This document shows, one piece after another, positions 1 to 10,891 of a DNA stretch of 64,000 nucleotides; the first letter of the stretch is position 1, and every line of letters begins with the position of its first letter. The DNA comes from Methyloversatilis sp. (lineage in GTDB: Bacteria; Pseudomonadota; Gammaproteobacteria; Burkholderiales; Rhodocyclaceae). Position numbers and translations under genes: made by a program. The stretch covers positions 1 through 64,000 of the forward strand of contig NZ_JAUYRO010000088.1 in the NCBI RefSeq assembly GCF_030696805.1, written 5' to 3'. The notes under the pieces are model-generated. The model searched no databases and had not been told where the DNA came from. It saw only the letters and a program-made list of their open reading frames with translations.

Positions 1-111
1 GTAGGTTGGGGTGAGCGCAGCGATGCCCAACAGGCAACGCGATGTCGTTTCCGGCCGCGCCCCGCGGCTCGAGGTAGGTTGGGGTGAGCGCAGCGATGCC
101 CAACAGGCAAC
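1..111. repeat. Two identical 38-bp direct repeats (1-38 and 74-111), each with an internal GTTGGG...CCCAAC inverted repeat
   Basis: gtaggttggggtgagcgcagcgatgcccaacaggcaac is present at both positions. Confidence 0.85.
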
Positions 112-134
112 AGGCGGTCCACCGGACCGCGCGC

Positions 135-1160
135 TCAGCGCAGGATCAGTGGCTCGGGTTCGAGCGTCACGCCGAAGCGCGCGTGTACGCTGGCCCGGAT
201 GTCGGCGGCAAGGTCAAGCAGGTCGGTGGCGGAGGCCTCGCCATGGTTAACCAGTACCAGTGCCTGCCTGTCATGTACGCCGGCCTCGCCGCGGCGCACG
301 CCTTTCCAGCCGCAATGATCGATCAGCCACGCAGCGGCGAATTTCACTGCTCCGTCGGCCGCCGGATGATGCGGCGCGTCGGGGTGGGCGGCGAGCAGCG
401 TTGCAGCGGCATCGGCCGGCAGTACGGGGTTGCGGAAGAAGCTGCCGGCGTTGCCGAGCACGGCGGGGTCGGGCAGCTTGGCGCGGCGCACGGCGCACAC
501 CGCGTCGAACACGTGCTGCGGCGTCACCTGCGTGACGCCGCGCGATGAAAGTTCGCGCTGCAGGTCGGCGTAGTCGCAGCGCACTTCGGGCCGTGTGCCC
601 AGCCGGAAGGCGACGCGCGTGATGACGGCGCGGCCCGCCAACTCGCGCTTGAACACGCTGTCTCGATAGCCGGCCCGGCATTCATCGGCGCCCAGCCGCA
701 GCCATCGGCGGTCGGTCATGTCCCAGGCGTCGACGTGGTCAAGGTAGTCGATCAGTTCGACGCCGTAGGCCCCGATGTTCTGCACGGGTGCGGCGCCGAC
801 AGTGCCCGGAATCAGTGCGAGGTTCTCGAGTCCGTGCCAGCCTTGCGCCAGCGCGTGAGCGACCCAGTCGTGCCAGTTTTCGCCCGCTGCGACTGATACG
901 AGCACGTCGTTGCCTGTGCGACCCAGCACGTCGATGCCGCGCGTGCGCATGTGCAGCACCGTGCCGTCGACATCCCGTCCGAACACAATGTTGCTGCCTC
1001 CGCCGAGCACCAGCACCGGGCCGCCGACGTCAAGCGCCGCGTCGGTCAGCACCGGCAGATCGGCTGCATCGTCGACCGGCTGCAGCCGGGCAGCGCGAGC
1101 CGGCAGGTGCAGGGTATTGAGGTTACGCAGGTCGGCGTCGGTCTGGAGGGGCTGGATCAT
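135..1160 (-). CDS. murB: UDP-N-acetylenolpyruvoylglucosamine reductase
   Basis: 341 aa; NTLHLPA, LGGGSNIVF, LIPGTVGAAPVQNIGAYG and GNAGSFFRNP motifs. Confidence 0.95.
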   Translation of the reverse strand: MIQPLQTDADLRNLNTLHLPARAARLQPVDDAADLPVLTDAALDVGGPVLVLGGGSNIVFGRDVDGTVLHMRTRGIDVLGRTGNDVLVSVAAGENWHDWVAHALAQGWHGLENLALIPGTVGAAPVQNIGAYGVELIDYLDHVDAWDMTDRRWLRLGADECRAGYRDSVFKRELAGRAVITRVAFRLGTRPEVRCDYADLQRELSSRGVTQVTPQHVFDAVCAVRRAKLPDPAVLGNAGSFFRNPVLPADAAATLLAAHPDAPHHPAADGAVKFAAAWLIDHCGWKGVRRGEAGVHDRQALVLVNHGEASATDLLDLAADIRASVHARFGVTLEPEPLILR

Positions 1161-1486
1161 GGGGCGCCGGGCGAAAAGGGCAGCGCGAGTATAGCCAAGC
1201 CCGTAGCCAAGCCCGTAGCCAAGCCCCGCCGCATGGACTCACGGACCTCCTTGGCGGTCAATCGAATAAAAGATATCATATATAAGACTTGAACCTCCCG
1301 CTTGCGCGACGCTATTGCAGTGCGCCATGCGGGTTTGCGAATGGCCGCAGCGCACGGTATCGCCGTGTGGCGGCCGGTTCGCATCGGTACAGGCCGCGGA
1401 TTTTCTGTCCGTGTCTTCGTGCGACGCACCATCGAGCCGGTGTGTCGTTCTATGATGCGAAATACCCGTCCACCGGAGGAACCACC

Positions 1487-4072
1487 GTGCTTGAAGCTTA
1501 TCGTGCCCATGTTGCTGAACGCGCCGCGCTCGGCATCCCGCCGCTGCCGCTGACTGCGAAGCAGACTGCCGAACTGATCGAACTGCTGAAGGCGCCGCCC
1601 GCAGGCGAGGAAGCCACGCTGGTCGAACTGATCACCCACCGCGTGCCGGCCGGCGTGGACGACGCCGCCAAGGTGAAGGCGAGCTACCTGGCCGCCGTGG
1701 CGCACGGCATCGAAAAGTGCGCGCTCATTTCGCGTGCCAAGGCGACCGAACTGCTGGGCACGATGCTCGGCGGCTACAACATCAGCCCGATGATCGAATT
1801 GCTGGACGACGCCGAAGTGGGCGCCGTGGCTGCCGAAGGCCTGAAGAAGACGTTGCTGATGTTCGACCAGTTCCACGATGTGAAGGACAAGGCCGATGCC
1901 GGCAACGCCAACGCGGTTGCCGTCATGAAGAGCTGGGCCGACGCCGAATGGTTCACCAGCCGCCCTGAAGTACCGAAGTCGATCACGCTGACCATCCTGA
2001 AGGTGACCGGCGAAACCAACACCGACGACCTGTCGCCGGCACCGGACGCATGGAGCCGCCCGGACATTCCGCTGCACGCGCTCGCCATGCTGAAGAATGC
2101 CCGCCCCGGCATCACGCCGGAAGAAGATGGCAAGCGCGGCCCGGTCAAGTTCATCGAATCACTGCGCGCCCGCGGCAACCTCGTGGCCTACGTCGGCGAC
2201 GTGGTGGGCACCGGCTCCAGCCGCAAGTCGGCCACCAACTCGGTGCTGTGGTTCACCGGCGAAGACATTCCCTTCGTGCCGAACAAGCGTTTCGGCGGCG
2301 TGTGCCTGGGCAGCAAGATCGCACCGATCTTCTACAACACGATGGAAGACGCCGGCGCGCTGCCGATCGAACTCGACGTGAGCCAGATGGACATGGGCGA
2401 CGTGATCGAACTGCGTCCTTATGAAGGCAAGGCACTGAAGGACGGCCAGGTGATTGCCGAATTCACCGTCAAGTCCGACGTGCTGTTCGATGAAGTACGC
2501 GCCGGCGGCCGCATTCCGCTGATCGTCGGGCGCGGCCTGACGGCCAAGGCACGCGAGGCGCTGGGTCTTGCTCCGTCGACACTGTTCCGCCTGCCGCAGG
2601 TGCCGGCCGATACCGGCAAGGGCTATTCGCTGGCGCAGAAGATGGTCGGCCGCGCCTGTGGCCTGCCCGAAGGGAAAGGCATGCGCCCGGGTACCTACTG
2701 CGAACCGAAGATGACCACGGTCGGCAGCCAGGACACCACCGGCCCGATGACGCGCGACGAACTGAAGGATCTGGCCTGCCTCGGCTTCTCGGCCGACCTG
2801 GTGATGCAGTCCTTCTGCCACACCGCCGCCTACCCGAAACCGGTCGACGTGAAGATGCATCGCGAACTGCCGGCCTTCATCAGCACGCGCGGCGGTGTAG
2901 CGCTGCGTCCGGGTGACGGCGTCATCCACTCGTGGCTGAACCGCCTGCTGCTGCCGGACACCGTCGGCACCGGCGGCGACTCGCACACCCGCTTCCCGAT
3001 CGGCATTTCCTTCCCGGCCGGTTCCGGTCTGGTTGCCTTTGCCGCCGCCACCGGCGTCATGCCGCTCGACATGCCGGAATCGGTGCTGGTGCGCTTCAAG
3101 GGCACGATGCAGCCCGGCATCACATTGCGCGATCTGGTGCATGCGATTCCGCTGTACGCGATCAAGGCCGGCCTGCTGACGGTCGAGAAGAAGGGCAAGA
3201 AGAACATCTTCTCCGGCCGCATCCTGGAAATTGAAGGCCTGCCGGACCTGAAGGTGGAACAGGCATTCGAGCTGTCGGACGCGTCCGCCGAACGTTCGGC
3301 CGCCGGCTGCGCGGTCAAGCTCAACAAGGAGCCGATGATCGAGTACATGAATTCGAATATCGTGCTGATGAAGAACATGATTGCCAACGGCTATCAGGAC
3401 GCCCGCACGCTGGCCCGCCGCATCAAGGCGATGGAAGCCTGGCTGGCCGACCCGAAACTGCTGGAAGGTGACGCCGACGCCGAGTACGCCGCCGTGATCG
3501 AAATCGATCTGGCCGACATCAAGGAACCCATCGTCTGCTGCCCGAACGACCCGGACGACGCGAAGTTCCTGTCCGAAGTGCAGGGTCAGGCCATCGACGA
3601 AGTGTTCATCGGCTCGTGCATGACCAATATCGGGCACTTCCGTGCGGCATCCAAGCTGCTCGAAGGCAAGCGCGACATCCCGGTCAAGCTGTGGATCGCT
3701 CCGCCGACCAAGATGGACGCCGCCGAACTGACCAAGGAAGGGCATTACGGTGTGTTCGGCGCCGCAGGTGCACGCACCGAAATGCCCGGCTGCTCGCTGT
3801 GCATGGGCAATCAGGCACAGGTGCGCGAAGGCGCGACCGTCATGTCGACCTCGACCCGCAATTTCCCGAACCGTCTCGGCAAGAACACCAATGTGTATCT
3901 GGGCTCCGCCGAACTGGCCGCGATCTGCTCGAAGCTCGGCCGCATCCCGACCGTCGCCGAGTACCACGCCGACATGGGTGCCATCAACAAGGACGGCGAC
4001 AAGGTGTACCGCTACATGAACTTCGACCAGATCGAGGAATACGCGGAAACCGCGAAGGAAGTGGCTGCCTGA
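1487..4072 (+). CDS. acnB: Aconitate hydratase B (GTG start after ggagga)
   Basis: [22 protein letters not shown]-terminus; ~861 aa; AcnB-type domain order with [13 protein letters not shown] and [11 protein letters not shown]. Confidence 0.95.
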   Translation: MLEAYRAHVAERAALGIPPLPLTAKQTAELIELLKAPPAGEEATLVELITHRVPAGVDDAAKVKASYLAAVAHGIEKCALISRAKATELLGTMLGGYNISPMIELLDDAEVGAVAAEGLKKTLLMFDQFHDVKDKADAGNANAVAVMKSWADAEWFTSRPEVPKSITLTILKVTGETNTDDLSPAPDAWSRPDIPLHALAMLKNARPGITPEEDGKRGPVKFIESLRARGNLVAYVGDVVGTGSSRKSATNSVLWFTGEDIPFVPNKRFGGVCLGSKIAPIFYNTMEDAGALPIELDVSQMDMGDVIELRPYEGKALKDGQVIAEFTVKSDVLFDEVRAGGRIPLIVGRGLTAKAREALGLAPSTLFRLPQVPADTGKGYSLAQKMVGRACGLPEGKGMRPGTYCEPKMTTVGSQDTTGPMTRDELKDLACLGFSADLVMQSFCHTAAYPKPVDVKMHRELPAFISTRGGVALRPGDGVIHSWLNRLLLPDTVGTGGDSHTRFPIGISFPAGSGLVAFAAATGVMPLDMPESVLVRFKGTMQPGITLRDLVHAIPLYAIKAGLLTVEKKGKKNIFSGRILEIEGLPDLKVEQAFELSDASAERSAAGCAVKLNKEPMIEYMNSNIVLMKNMIANGYQDARTLARRIKAMEAWLADPKLLEGDADAEYAAVIEIDLADIKEPIVCCPNDPDDAKFLSEVQGQAIDEVFIGSCMTNIGHFRAASKLLEGKRDIPVKLWIAPPTKMDAAELTKEGHYGVFGAAGARTEMPGCSLCMGNQAQVREGATVMSTSTRNFPNRLGKNTNVYLGSAELAAICSKLGRIPTVAEYHADMGAINKDGDKVYRYMNFDQIEEYAETAKEVAA

Positions 4073-4100
4073 TCCTGCGCCCGGCGCAGTGACTGACCGA

Positions 4101-4130
4101 AGGCCCGCCGGACATCCGGCGGGCCTTTTT
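4101..4130 (+). terminator. Rho-independent terminator after acnB
   Basis: AGGCCCGCCGGACATCCGGCGGGCCTTTTT. Confidence 0.85.
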
Positions 4131-4253
4131 CATGGTGCATACGTGCGTGCGGACACGAAGCGGCGCATGCCCGGTCGGCGCGACGCTCATGTTGCACTGC
4201 GACGGAGCCGCTAACGGGTGATCGCATTCCTTACGGCTTCGACCGGGCCTGCC

Positions 4254-5054
4254 ATGTCTCCCGATTTCCTGCACCTCGACGTGCTGCTGGTGGAACCTTC
4301 ATCGACGCAGATGAGAATCATCCGTGAACGTGCCGGCGGCCTGGGCATCGTGCAGATCCGCGAAGCCGACGGGCTGCAGTCGGCGCTCGTCGCGATGCAG
4401 CACAAATTGCCCGATGTGGTGATCAGCGCGCTCTATCTGCCCGATGGTGACGGCACGGACCTGGTGCAGACGATGCGCGCGACCGAGGCGCTGCAGCACG
4501 TGGCATTCGTGCTTGTGTCGAGCGAAACACGGCCGCAGGCGCTCGATCCGGTGCGCCAGTCCGGTGTCTGCGGCATCCTGCCAAAGCCGTTCTCCGACGC
4601 CCAGTTGCGGCGCGTACTCGAAGCGACGGTTGATTTCCTTGCCGAGGGCGAAACAGACGATGCCGACATCGATTTCGAGTCGCTGCGCGTGCTGCTGGTC
4701 GACGACAGCGGGAACGCGCGTCGCTTCATGCGCAGGGTGCTCGAGAACATCGGCCTGCGCGACTTCGTCGAGGCGGCGAACGGGCGCGAGGCAGTCGCCC
4801 ATCTCGACCAGACGATGTTCGACCTGATCGTCACCGACTACAACATGCCGGAAATGGATGGCCGCGCGCTGGTCGAGTACGTGCGCCAGCAAAGCTGGCA
4901 GGCGTCCGTGCCTATCCTGATGGTCACCAGCGAATCGGACATGAGCCGGCTCGCTGCCGTCGAGCAAGCAGGCGTGTCGGGCATCTGCGACAAGCCGTTC
5001 GAAGCGTCGTCGATTCGCGCACTGCTGCGGCGCGCTCTGCTGCAGCCAGCCTGA
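4254..5054 (+). CDS. Dual receiver-domain response regulator, no output domain seen
   Basis: Two CheY-like domains; the second has LLVDDS / DLIVTDYNMPEMDG / KPF. Confidence 0.85.
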   Translation: MSPDFLHLDVLLVEPSSTQMRIIRERAGGLGIVQIREADGLQSALVAMQHKLPDVVISALYLPDGDGTDLVQTMRATEALQHVAFVLVSSETRPQALDPVRQSGVCGILPKPFSDAQLRRVLEATVDFLAEGETDDADIDFESLRVLLVDDSGNARRFMRRVLENIGLRDFVEAANGREAVAHLDQTMFDLIVTDYNMPEMDGRALVEYVRQQSWQASVPILMVTSESDMSRLAAVEQAGVSGICDKPFEASSIRALLRRALLQPA

Positions 5055-5079
5055 CGGCACCGTCCTACCGGAGAATTCG

Positions 5080-6567
5080 ATGGAAACCTTGATGTCGGTG
5101 TTCCAGGTCAGCCTGGGCGTAGCCCTGGTGATCGGGCTGGTGCTGTTGCTGCTGTATCGCTACATCCAGGACAGCACGCAGACCCAGCACACCATCCTGC
5201 GCAACTACCCTGTCGTGGGTCACCTGCGCTACTTCTTCGAACAGCTTGGCGAATACTTCCGGCAGTACTTCTTTCTCGGCGACCGGGAAGAGATGCCGTT
5301 CAATCGCGCCACCCGCGGCTGGGTGTACCGGCTGGCGAAGAACGAGGGCGGCATCATCGGCTTCGGCTCGACCTATTCGCTGCACGAGCCCGGCGCGCTG
5401 ATCTTCGTCAATGCGCCGTTTCCGGTGCTCGACGAGGACCGCGAGAACACGCCGCCGCTGATCCTGGGTAACGGGTTCTGCGACAAGCCCTTCACCGCGC
5501 GCTCCATCGTGAACGTCAGCGGCATGAGTTTCGGTGCGATTTCCGCACCTGCCGTGCAGGCACTGTCGCGCGGCGCAGCCCAGGCAGGGTGCTGGATGAG
5601 TACCGGCGAGGGCGGGCTGTCGCCGTATCACCTGGAAGGCAATTGCGACGTCATCCTGCAGATCGGCACCGCCAAGTACGGCGTGCGCGATTCGCAGGGC
5701 CTGCTGTCGGAGGCGCGGCTGCGCGAGCTGGCGGCGATCGAATCGGTGCGCGCGTTCGAGATCAAGCTGTCGCAGGGTGCGAAACCGGGCAAGGGCGGCG
5801 TATTGCCGGCGGCCAAGGTGACCGCGGAGATCGCGCGCATACGCGGCATTCCGCAGGGTGTCGATTCGATCAGCCCGAACCGTCATCCGGAAGTGTCGAA
5901 CGTCGAACAACTGCTCGACCGCATCGCGCTGATCCGTGATGTCACCGGCAAGCCGGTCGGCATCAAGACTGCGCTCGGCGGTTGGCACTTCATGAACGAT
6001 CTGTGCGAGGCGATCCTGCGCCGCGGCATCGCTGCCGCGCCGGATTTCATCGCGATCGACGGCGGCGAGGGCGGTTCAGGGGCGGCGCCGCAGGCGCTGG
6101 CCGATCACGTCGCGCTGTCGATCGACGAAGCACTGCCACGTGCGGTCGATTCACTGATCGAAGCGGGTCTGCGCGAGCGGGTGAAGGTGATTGCCGCCGG
6201 CAAGCTGGTGACCTCGGCCCGCGCCGCATGGGCGCTGTCGGCCGGGGCGGACTTCGTCAACACGGCGCGCGGCTTCATGTTTTCGCTTGGTTGCATCCAG
6301 GCCCTGCGCTGCCATTCGAACAGTTGTCCAACCGGCATCACGACGCACAACCCCAAGCTGCACCGCGGGCTCGACGTCGCGGACAAGGCGGCCCGGGTGG
6401 CCAACTACTGCCTCAACATGAATCAGGAGATCGACATGATTGCCCACTCGTGCGGGCTGCGCCATGCGCGGGAATTCCGTCGCGAGCACACGCGCATCGT
6501 GCAGCCGAACGGCCAGAGCACGGCGCTGAACATGCTGTATCCCTACCCTGTGGCGCGTACCGCCTGA
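5080..6567 (+). CDS. FMN-binding glutamate synthase family protein
   Basis: GltB-like FMN domain: SGMSFGAIS, GEGGLSPYH, KPGKGGVLP, DGGEGGSGAAP, CPTGITTHN. Confidence 0.9.
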   Translation: METLMSVFQVSLGVALVIGLVLLLLYRYIQDSTQTQHTILRNYPVVGHLRYFFEQLGEYFRQYFFLGDREEMPFNRATRGWVYRLAKNEGGIIGFGSTYSLHEPGALIFVNAPFPVLDEDRENTPPLILGNGFCDKPFTARSIVNVSGMSFGAISAPAVQALSRGAAQAGCWMSTGEGGLSPYHLEGNCDVILQIGTAKYGVRDSQGLLSEARLRELAAIESVRAFEIKLSQGAKPGKGGVLPAAKVTAEIARIRGIPQGVDSISPNRHPEVSNVEQLLDRIALIRDVTGKPVGIKTALGGWHFMNDLCEAILRRGIAAAPDFIAIDGGEGGSGAAPQALADHVALSIDEALPRAVDSLIEAGLRERVKVIAAGKLVTSARAAWALSAGADFVNTARGFMFSLGCIQALRCHSNSCPTGITTHNPKLHRGLDVADKAARVANYCLNMNQEIDMIAHSCGLRHAREFRREHTRIVQPNGQSTALNMLYPYPVARTA

Positions 6568-6606
6568 ACACGCGGTGGGCGCATCAGCCCGCCGCGCGCC
6601 TTCGAC

Positions 6607-7104
6607 TTACTTCTTCAGCGTGCTGCCTGCGCGTTCAAGACCGCCTTCGTAGATGCCGCTGATCACCTTCTTCGCTTCTTCGTCGCTGGCGCCGCTGGCG
6701 TCGAAGGTCGATGACCACTTCACCCGCGTCTTGCCTTCGCCGGCCGGGCTCAGCGCCAGCGTCGCCACATAGTTCTTCACCGGCAGCGGGCTGCTCAGGA
6801 TGGTGTAGGTGTAGGTGTGCTTGACGCCGCTGTAGGCGGTCAGTTTTTCCTCGATCTTCCCGCCGTTGCCGAGCGTCAGCGTGCGCGTGGCGCCGGCCTT
6901 GATGCCGGCGCCCTTCATCGTGCTGGAGGCCACCGCCGGGTGCCACACATCGAGCCCGTTGAAATCACCCACCAGTTTCCAGACGGTGTCGGGCGAACCA
7001 TCGACCGTGGCTTCGCGTTCCACTGACAACTTGCCGGCAGCCACGCTGACGGAGGCGATCAGCATCAGGCTGCTGCCGGCGACGAATGTGCGAAAAGCGT
7101 TCAT
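6607..7104 (-). CDS. SRPBCC family secreted protein
   Basis: Signal peptide then VEREATVDGSPDTVWKLVGDFNGLDVWHPAV, a polyketide-cyclase/SRPBCC pattern. Confidence 0.8.
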   Translation of the reverse strand: MNAFRTFVAGSSLMLIASVSVAAGKLSVEREATVDGSPDTVWKLVGDFNGLDVWHPAVASSTMKGAGIKAGATRTLTLGNGGKIEEKLTAYSGVKHTYTYTILSSPLPVKNYVATLALSPAGEGKTRVKWSSTFDASGASDEEAKKVISGIYEGGLERAGSTLKK

Positions 7105-7197
7105 CAGTTGTTCCTTTTTGAAGTTCGGATCGGAGCGCCGCAGGGCGCTGCCGCGGATTATCGGCTGCATCCGCGGTATCACGCCGAACTATTCCGG

Positions 7198-8280
7198 TCA
7201 GGCGGTGAGCCTGCGTCGCTGCAGCGCGTCGGCCGTCGTTGCAGCGAGTTCGCGCAGCATCCGTTCGGTGGTCGCCCAGTCCACGCAGGCGTCTGTGACA
7301 GAGCAGCCGTAGCGCAGTCGCGAAAGATCGGCCGGAATCGGCTGGTTGCCCGCTTCAAGATGGCTTTCGATCATGACGCCGACGATGGAGCGATTGCCAT
7401 CGCGGATCTGTGCGGCGACGTCCGCCAGCACGAGCGGCTGCATTTCGGGCTTCTTGAACGAGTTCGCGTGCGAACAATCGACGACGATGTTGGGCGGCAG
7501 CTCCGCCCGGATCAGCGACTGTTCGGCCAGCTTGATGCTGACCGAGTCGTAGTTCGGCCGCCCGGCACCACCACGCAGCACCAGGTGACCGTGCGGATTG
7601 CCGCGCGTGCGGATGATGCTGGAGCGTCCGTAGCGGCTGATGCCGAGGAAGCTGTGCGGCCGCGACGCCGAAATGATGGCGTTGATCGCCGCATTCACAT
7701 CGCCGTCGGTTGCGTTCTTGAAGCCGACCGGCGTGGACAGGCCGCTGGCCATTTCGCGGTGTGTCTGCGATTCGGAGGTGCGCGCGCCGATCGCCGTCCA
7801 CGACACCAGATCGCCCAGGTACTGCGGCGAAATCGGATCGAGCGCTTCGGTAGCGGCCGGAAGGCCCAGTTCTGCGACGTCGAGCAGGAAGCGGCGAGCG
7901 CGGCGCATGCCCTCCTCGATGCGGAAGCTGTCGTCCATGAAGGGGTCGTTGATGTAGCCCTTCCAGCCGGTCGTGGTGCGCGGCTTTTCGAAATAGACGC
8001 GCATCACCAGCAGCAGGCTGCCGGCCAGATCTGCAGCCAGAACGTGCAGGCGCCGCGCATATTCCATGCAGGCGACCGGATCGTGCATCGAACACGGGCC
8101 CACCACCACCAGCAGCCGCGGATCGCTGCGTTCCAGCACGCCGCGCACGGCGGCGCGCCCCTCGTTGACGCTGTGTGCGGCGGCGGCGCTCAGCGGCAGG
8201 TCGTTCTTGATGTCGACCGGTGCCGCCATCACGCCGAAACTTTCGATGCGCCCGTCTTCCAGTGAGCTGTCGCTGTCCAT
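7198..8280 (-). CDS. aroG: 3-deoxy-7-phosphoheptulonate synthase
   Basis: VVGPCSMHDPVACMEYA, MRVYFEKPRTTTGWKGYINDP, VDCSHANS. Confidence 0.93.
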   Translation of the reverse strand: MDSDSSLEDGRIESFGVMAAPVDIKNDLPLSAAAAHSVNEGRAAVRGVLERSDPRLLVVVGPCSMHDPVACMEYARRLHVLAADLAGSLLLVMRVYFEKPRTTTGWKGYINDPFMDDSFRIEEGMRRARRFLLDVAELGLPAATEALDPISPQYLGDLVSWTAIGARTSESQTHREMASGLSTPVGFKNATDGDVNAAINAIISASRPHSFLGISRYGRSSIIRTRGNPHGHLVLRGGAGRPNYDSVSIKLAEQSLIRAELPPNIVVDCSHANSFKKPEMQPLVLADVAAQIRDGNRSIVGVMIESHLEAGNQPIPADLSRLRYGCSVTDACVDWATTERMLRELAATTADALQRRRLTA

Positions 8281-8352
8281 GTCCGTTCTCCTCGGTAGCA
8301 CCGGACAGTGAACGCCCGCGCGCGCCTCAAGTCAATCGGCCATGCCGCGGCG

Positions 8353-9480
8353 TCAGTTCAGTGCAGCGTCGCCGGCCGCGGTGCGGGTGCCGTTCCAGCG
8401 TACGCGGTAGATCGCGTTCGCATGATCGTCGGACACCAGAAGGCTGCCGTCGGGCAGTTCCAGCACATCGGCCGGGCGGCCGAACACGGCATCGTTGAGG
8501 CCGAGGAAACCTTCGATGAAAGGGGTGTAGCTCACCACCTTGTTGCCGTCGAGGCGCGCCATCATCACCCGGTAGCCATCCGGCTTGCTGCGGTTCCACG
8601 AGCCGTGCTCGGCGATGAACAAAGCGTTGCGGTATTCGTCCGGAAATTGCTGGCCGCTGTAGAAACGCATGCCGAGCGGTGCCACATGGGCACCCAGGTT
8701 CAGCGCGGGTGCCGTGTAGTCGCCGCACGACTTGCCCTGTCCGAACTCCGGATCGGACACGGTGCCGCCGTGGCAGTAGGGATAGCCGAAGTGCTGGCCT
8801 GCCTTCGCGACGCGGTTCAGTTCGCAAGGCGGCGTGTCGTCGCCCATCCAGTCGCGTCCATTGTCGGTGAACCACAGTTCGCCGCTTTTCGGGTGCCAGT
8901 CGAAGCCGACCGTATTGCGCACGCCGCGCGCAAACACCTCGAGCCCGCTGCCATCCGCATTCATGCGCATGATGTTTGAGTAGCCATCCTTGTCCCGGTC
9001 ACAGATGTTGCACGGCGCGCCGACCGGCACGTACAGCTTGTCATCCGGGCCGAAAGCGATGAATTTCCAGCCGTGCGCCTTGTCCGACGGAAAACGGTCG
9101 CTGACCAGTACCGGTGCCGGCGGCGCGTCGAGCCGCTTGTCGATACCCGGCAGTTTGACGATGCGGTCGACCGCGGACACGTACAGGTCGCCCTTGCGCC
9201 AGGCCACGCCGACCGGCATGTTCAGGCCGCTGGCCACCTTGACTGCAGTGCCTGCTGCCATCGTCGTGCTGTCGTAAGGTATCGCGCTGACGTGACCCTT
9301 GCGCGACCCGACATAAAGCCGGCCCGCCTCGCCGAGCGTCATTGCACGCGGGTTGTCGACCTTGGCCCACAGCTCGATGCCGAAGCCGGGTGGCACGCTG
9401 AGATGCTGCGGAACTTGCTGCGCTTGAGTGACGACCGGGCTTAATGCAATGGCGCAGGCGGTCAGCAGGGTTCGTATCAT
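8353..9480 (-). CDS. PQQ-dependent sugar dehydrogenase / sorbosone dehydrogenase family protein
   Basis: Beta-propeller motifs: FGPDDKLYVPVGAPCNICD, FDWHPKSGELWFTDNGRDWMGDD, AEHGSWNRS. Confidence 0.85.
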   Translation of the reverse strand: MIRTLLTACAIALSPVVTQAQQVPQHLSVPPGFGIELWAKVDNPRAMTLGEAGRLYVGSRKGHVSAIPYDSTTMAAGTAVKVASGLNMPVGVAWRKGDLYVSAVDRIVKLPGIDKRLDAPPAPVLVSDRFPSDKAHGWKFIAFGPDDKLYVPVGAPCNICDRDKDGYSNIMRMNADGSGLEVFARGVRNTVGFDWHPKSGELWFTDNGRDWMGDDTPPCELNRVAKAGQHFGYPYCHGGTVSDPEFGQGKSCGDYTAPALNLGAHVAPLGMRFYSGQQFPDEYRNALFIAEHGSWNRSKPDGYRVMMARLDGNKVVSYTPFIEGFLGLNDAVFGRPADVLELPDGSLLVSDDHANAIYRVRWNGTRTAAGDAALN

Positions 9481-9587
9481 CCGTTTCTCCTGAAACTCAA
9501 TCGGGTCAGTTCAACCGGATCGACCGGTTCGGTCGTCAGGCGTTCCAAACCAGGACGCTGCCGACAACGGAGGCAGAAAGGCAAATC

Positions 9588-10439
9588 ATGAATCTGGTGA
9601 GCTGGAACATCCAGTGGGCGCGCGGTTGCGACGGTCGGGTCAGCACCGCACGCATCGCACGCGCGCTGAACGATTTCGGCGACGCCGACGTGATCTGCCT
9701 GCAGGAAGTCGCGCGCGGCTACGACGATCTGCCCGGTCTTCAGGGTGAAGACCAGGTCGCGCAGTTCACCGCGCTTTTCCCCGATCATGCGCCGATCTTC
9801 GCACCCGGTGCCGACAGTCTGCGCCGGGATGGCACGCGCCGGCAGTTCGGCAATCTCACGCTCAGTCGACTGCCGGTACTTGCCGCCTGGCGACATCTGC
9901 TGCCCTGGCCGGCGGACGGCGCGGTCCCGAGCATGCAGCGCGCGTGCGTGGAAGTCGTGCTGGACGGCCCGGCCGGCGGATTGCGGGTGCTCAACACCCA
10001 CCTCGAGTACTACTCACGCTTGCAGCGCATGGGGCAGATCGAGGCGTTGCGCGCGCTCAATGCAGAGGCGCAGGCCCATGCGGTCGCGCCGCCGGCGGCG
10101 AAGGCGTCGGGCGGTGCGTTCGCCGCCATCCTGCGGCCGGCCGCCGCGCTGCTGTGCGGCGACTTCAACTGCGAGCCGGGCAGCGAAGAATTCGTGCGTC
10201 TGGTTGCGCCCGGTGCGTCGCCAGAAGCGCGCTGGCACGATCTGTGGTCGCACTGTCATGGCGCGGTGGCGCATGCCGACACGGTCGGACTGCATGGCTG
10301 CGACTGGCCCGGGCGTCGCTTCTGCTGTGATTTTGCGTTGGCCACGTCGCCGCTGCTGCCGCGGGTGCAAGCGGTCGAGGTCGATCAATCCACCGCGGCG
10401 TCGGACCACCAGCCGGTCTGGATCACCCTCGCCGACTGA
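9588..10439 (+). CDS. Endonuclease/exonuclease/phosphatase family protein
   Basis: MNLVSWNIQWA, VICLQEVARG, CGDFNCEPGS, ASDHQPVWI. Confidence 0.9.
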   Translation: MNLVSWNIQWARGCDGRVSTARIARALNDFGDADVICLQEVARGYDDLPGLQGEDQVAQFTALFPDHAPIFAPGADSLRRDGTRRQFGNLTLSRLPVLAAWRHLLPWPADGAVPSMQRACVEVVLDGPAGGLRVLNTHLEYYSRLQRMGQIEALRALNAEAQAHAVAPPAAKASGGAFAAILRPAAALLCGDFNCEPGSEEFVRLVAPGASPEARWHDLWSHCHGAVAHADTVGLHGCDWPGRRFCCDFALATSPLLPRVQAVEVDQSTAASDHQPVWITLAD

Positions 10440-10454
10440 TTCGCTGAGCCGCGC

Positions 10455-10652
10455 TCAGGCCAGATCGTCCGGTTCAAGCATCCGTTCGATCTGGTCGATG
10501 CGGTCGCGCAACATGAGTTTGCGTTTCTTGAGGCGGCGCAGCAGCAATTCGTCGCCGGCCGGGGCAGCGTGGAGATCGGCGATCGCCTGATCGAGGTCGC
10601 GGTGCTCGATGCGCAGCAGCTCAAGCGATGCGCGCAGTTCGTCATCTTCCAT
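10455..10652 (-). CDS. YdcH/DUF465 family protein
   Basis: 65 aa, EHRDLDQAIADL and LKKRKLMLRDRI. Confidence 0.85.
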   Translation of the reverse strand: MEDDELRASLELLRIEHRDLDQAIADLHAAPAGDELLLRRLKKRKLMLRDRIDQIERMLEPDDLA

Positions 10653-10891
10653 GTGCGGGACCGAATCGTGACAACCGGCGCGCGGCCTGCGCCGTTAAGG
10701 GATGGTGGATGTTAGGAGCGTGTTGCAACCGGTGCAAGCTCCCTTCAGCGCCGGGCCATGCGGCCGTTAAATCACTTGAAAGACGGCAGGATTGCCCCAC
10801 CTGCAATACAGGTGCTTGCAGTGCCGTATCGAACAGCCGGACAACCGTCAGGCTGCAAGCTGGTGAGCCGCACAAGCCAAGGAGATACATC

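Noticed and set aside
1191-1232. Tandem agccaagcccgt units near the murB start
   Set aside because: Only three short copies; likely local slippage, no supporting function.
2159-3967. 602-aa minus-strand ORF over acnB
   Set aside because: Antisense shadow ORF in GC-rich DNA; the plus strand encodes a clear AcnB and the translation looks low-complexity with no domain.
7108-8265. 385-aa plus-strand ORF
   Set aside because: Antisense to DAHP synthase.
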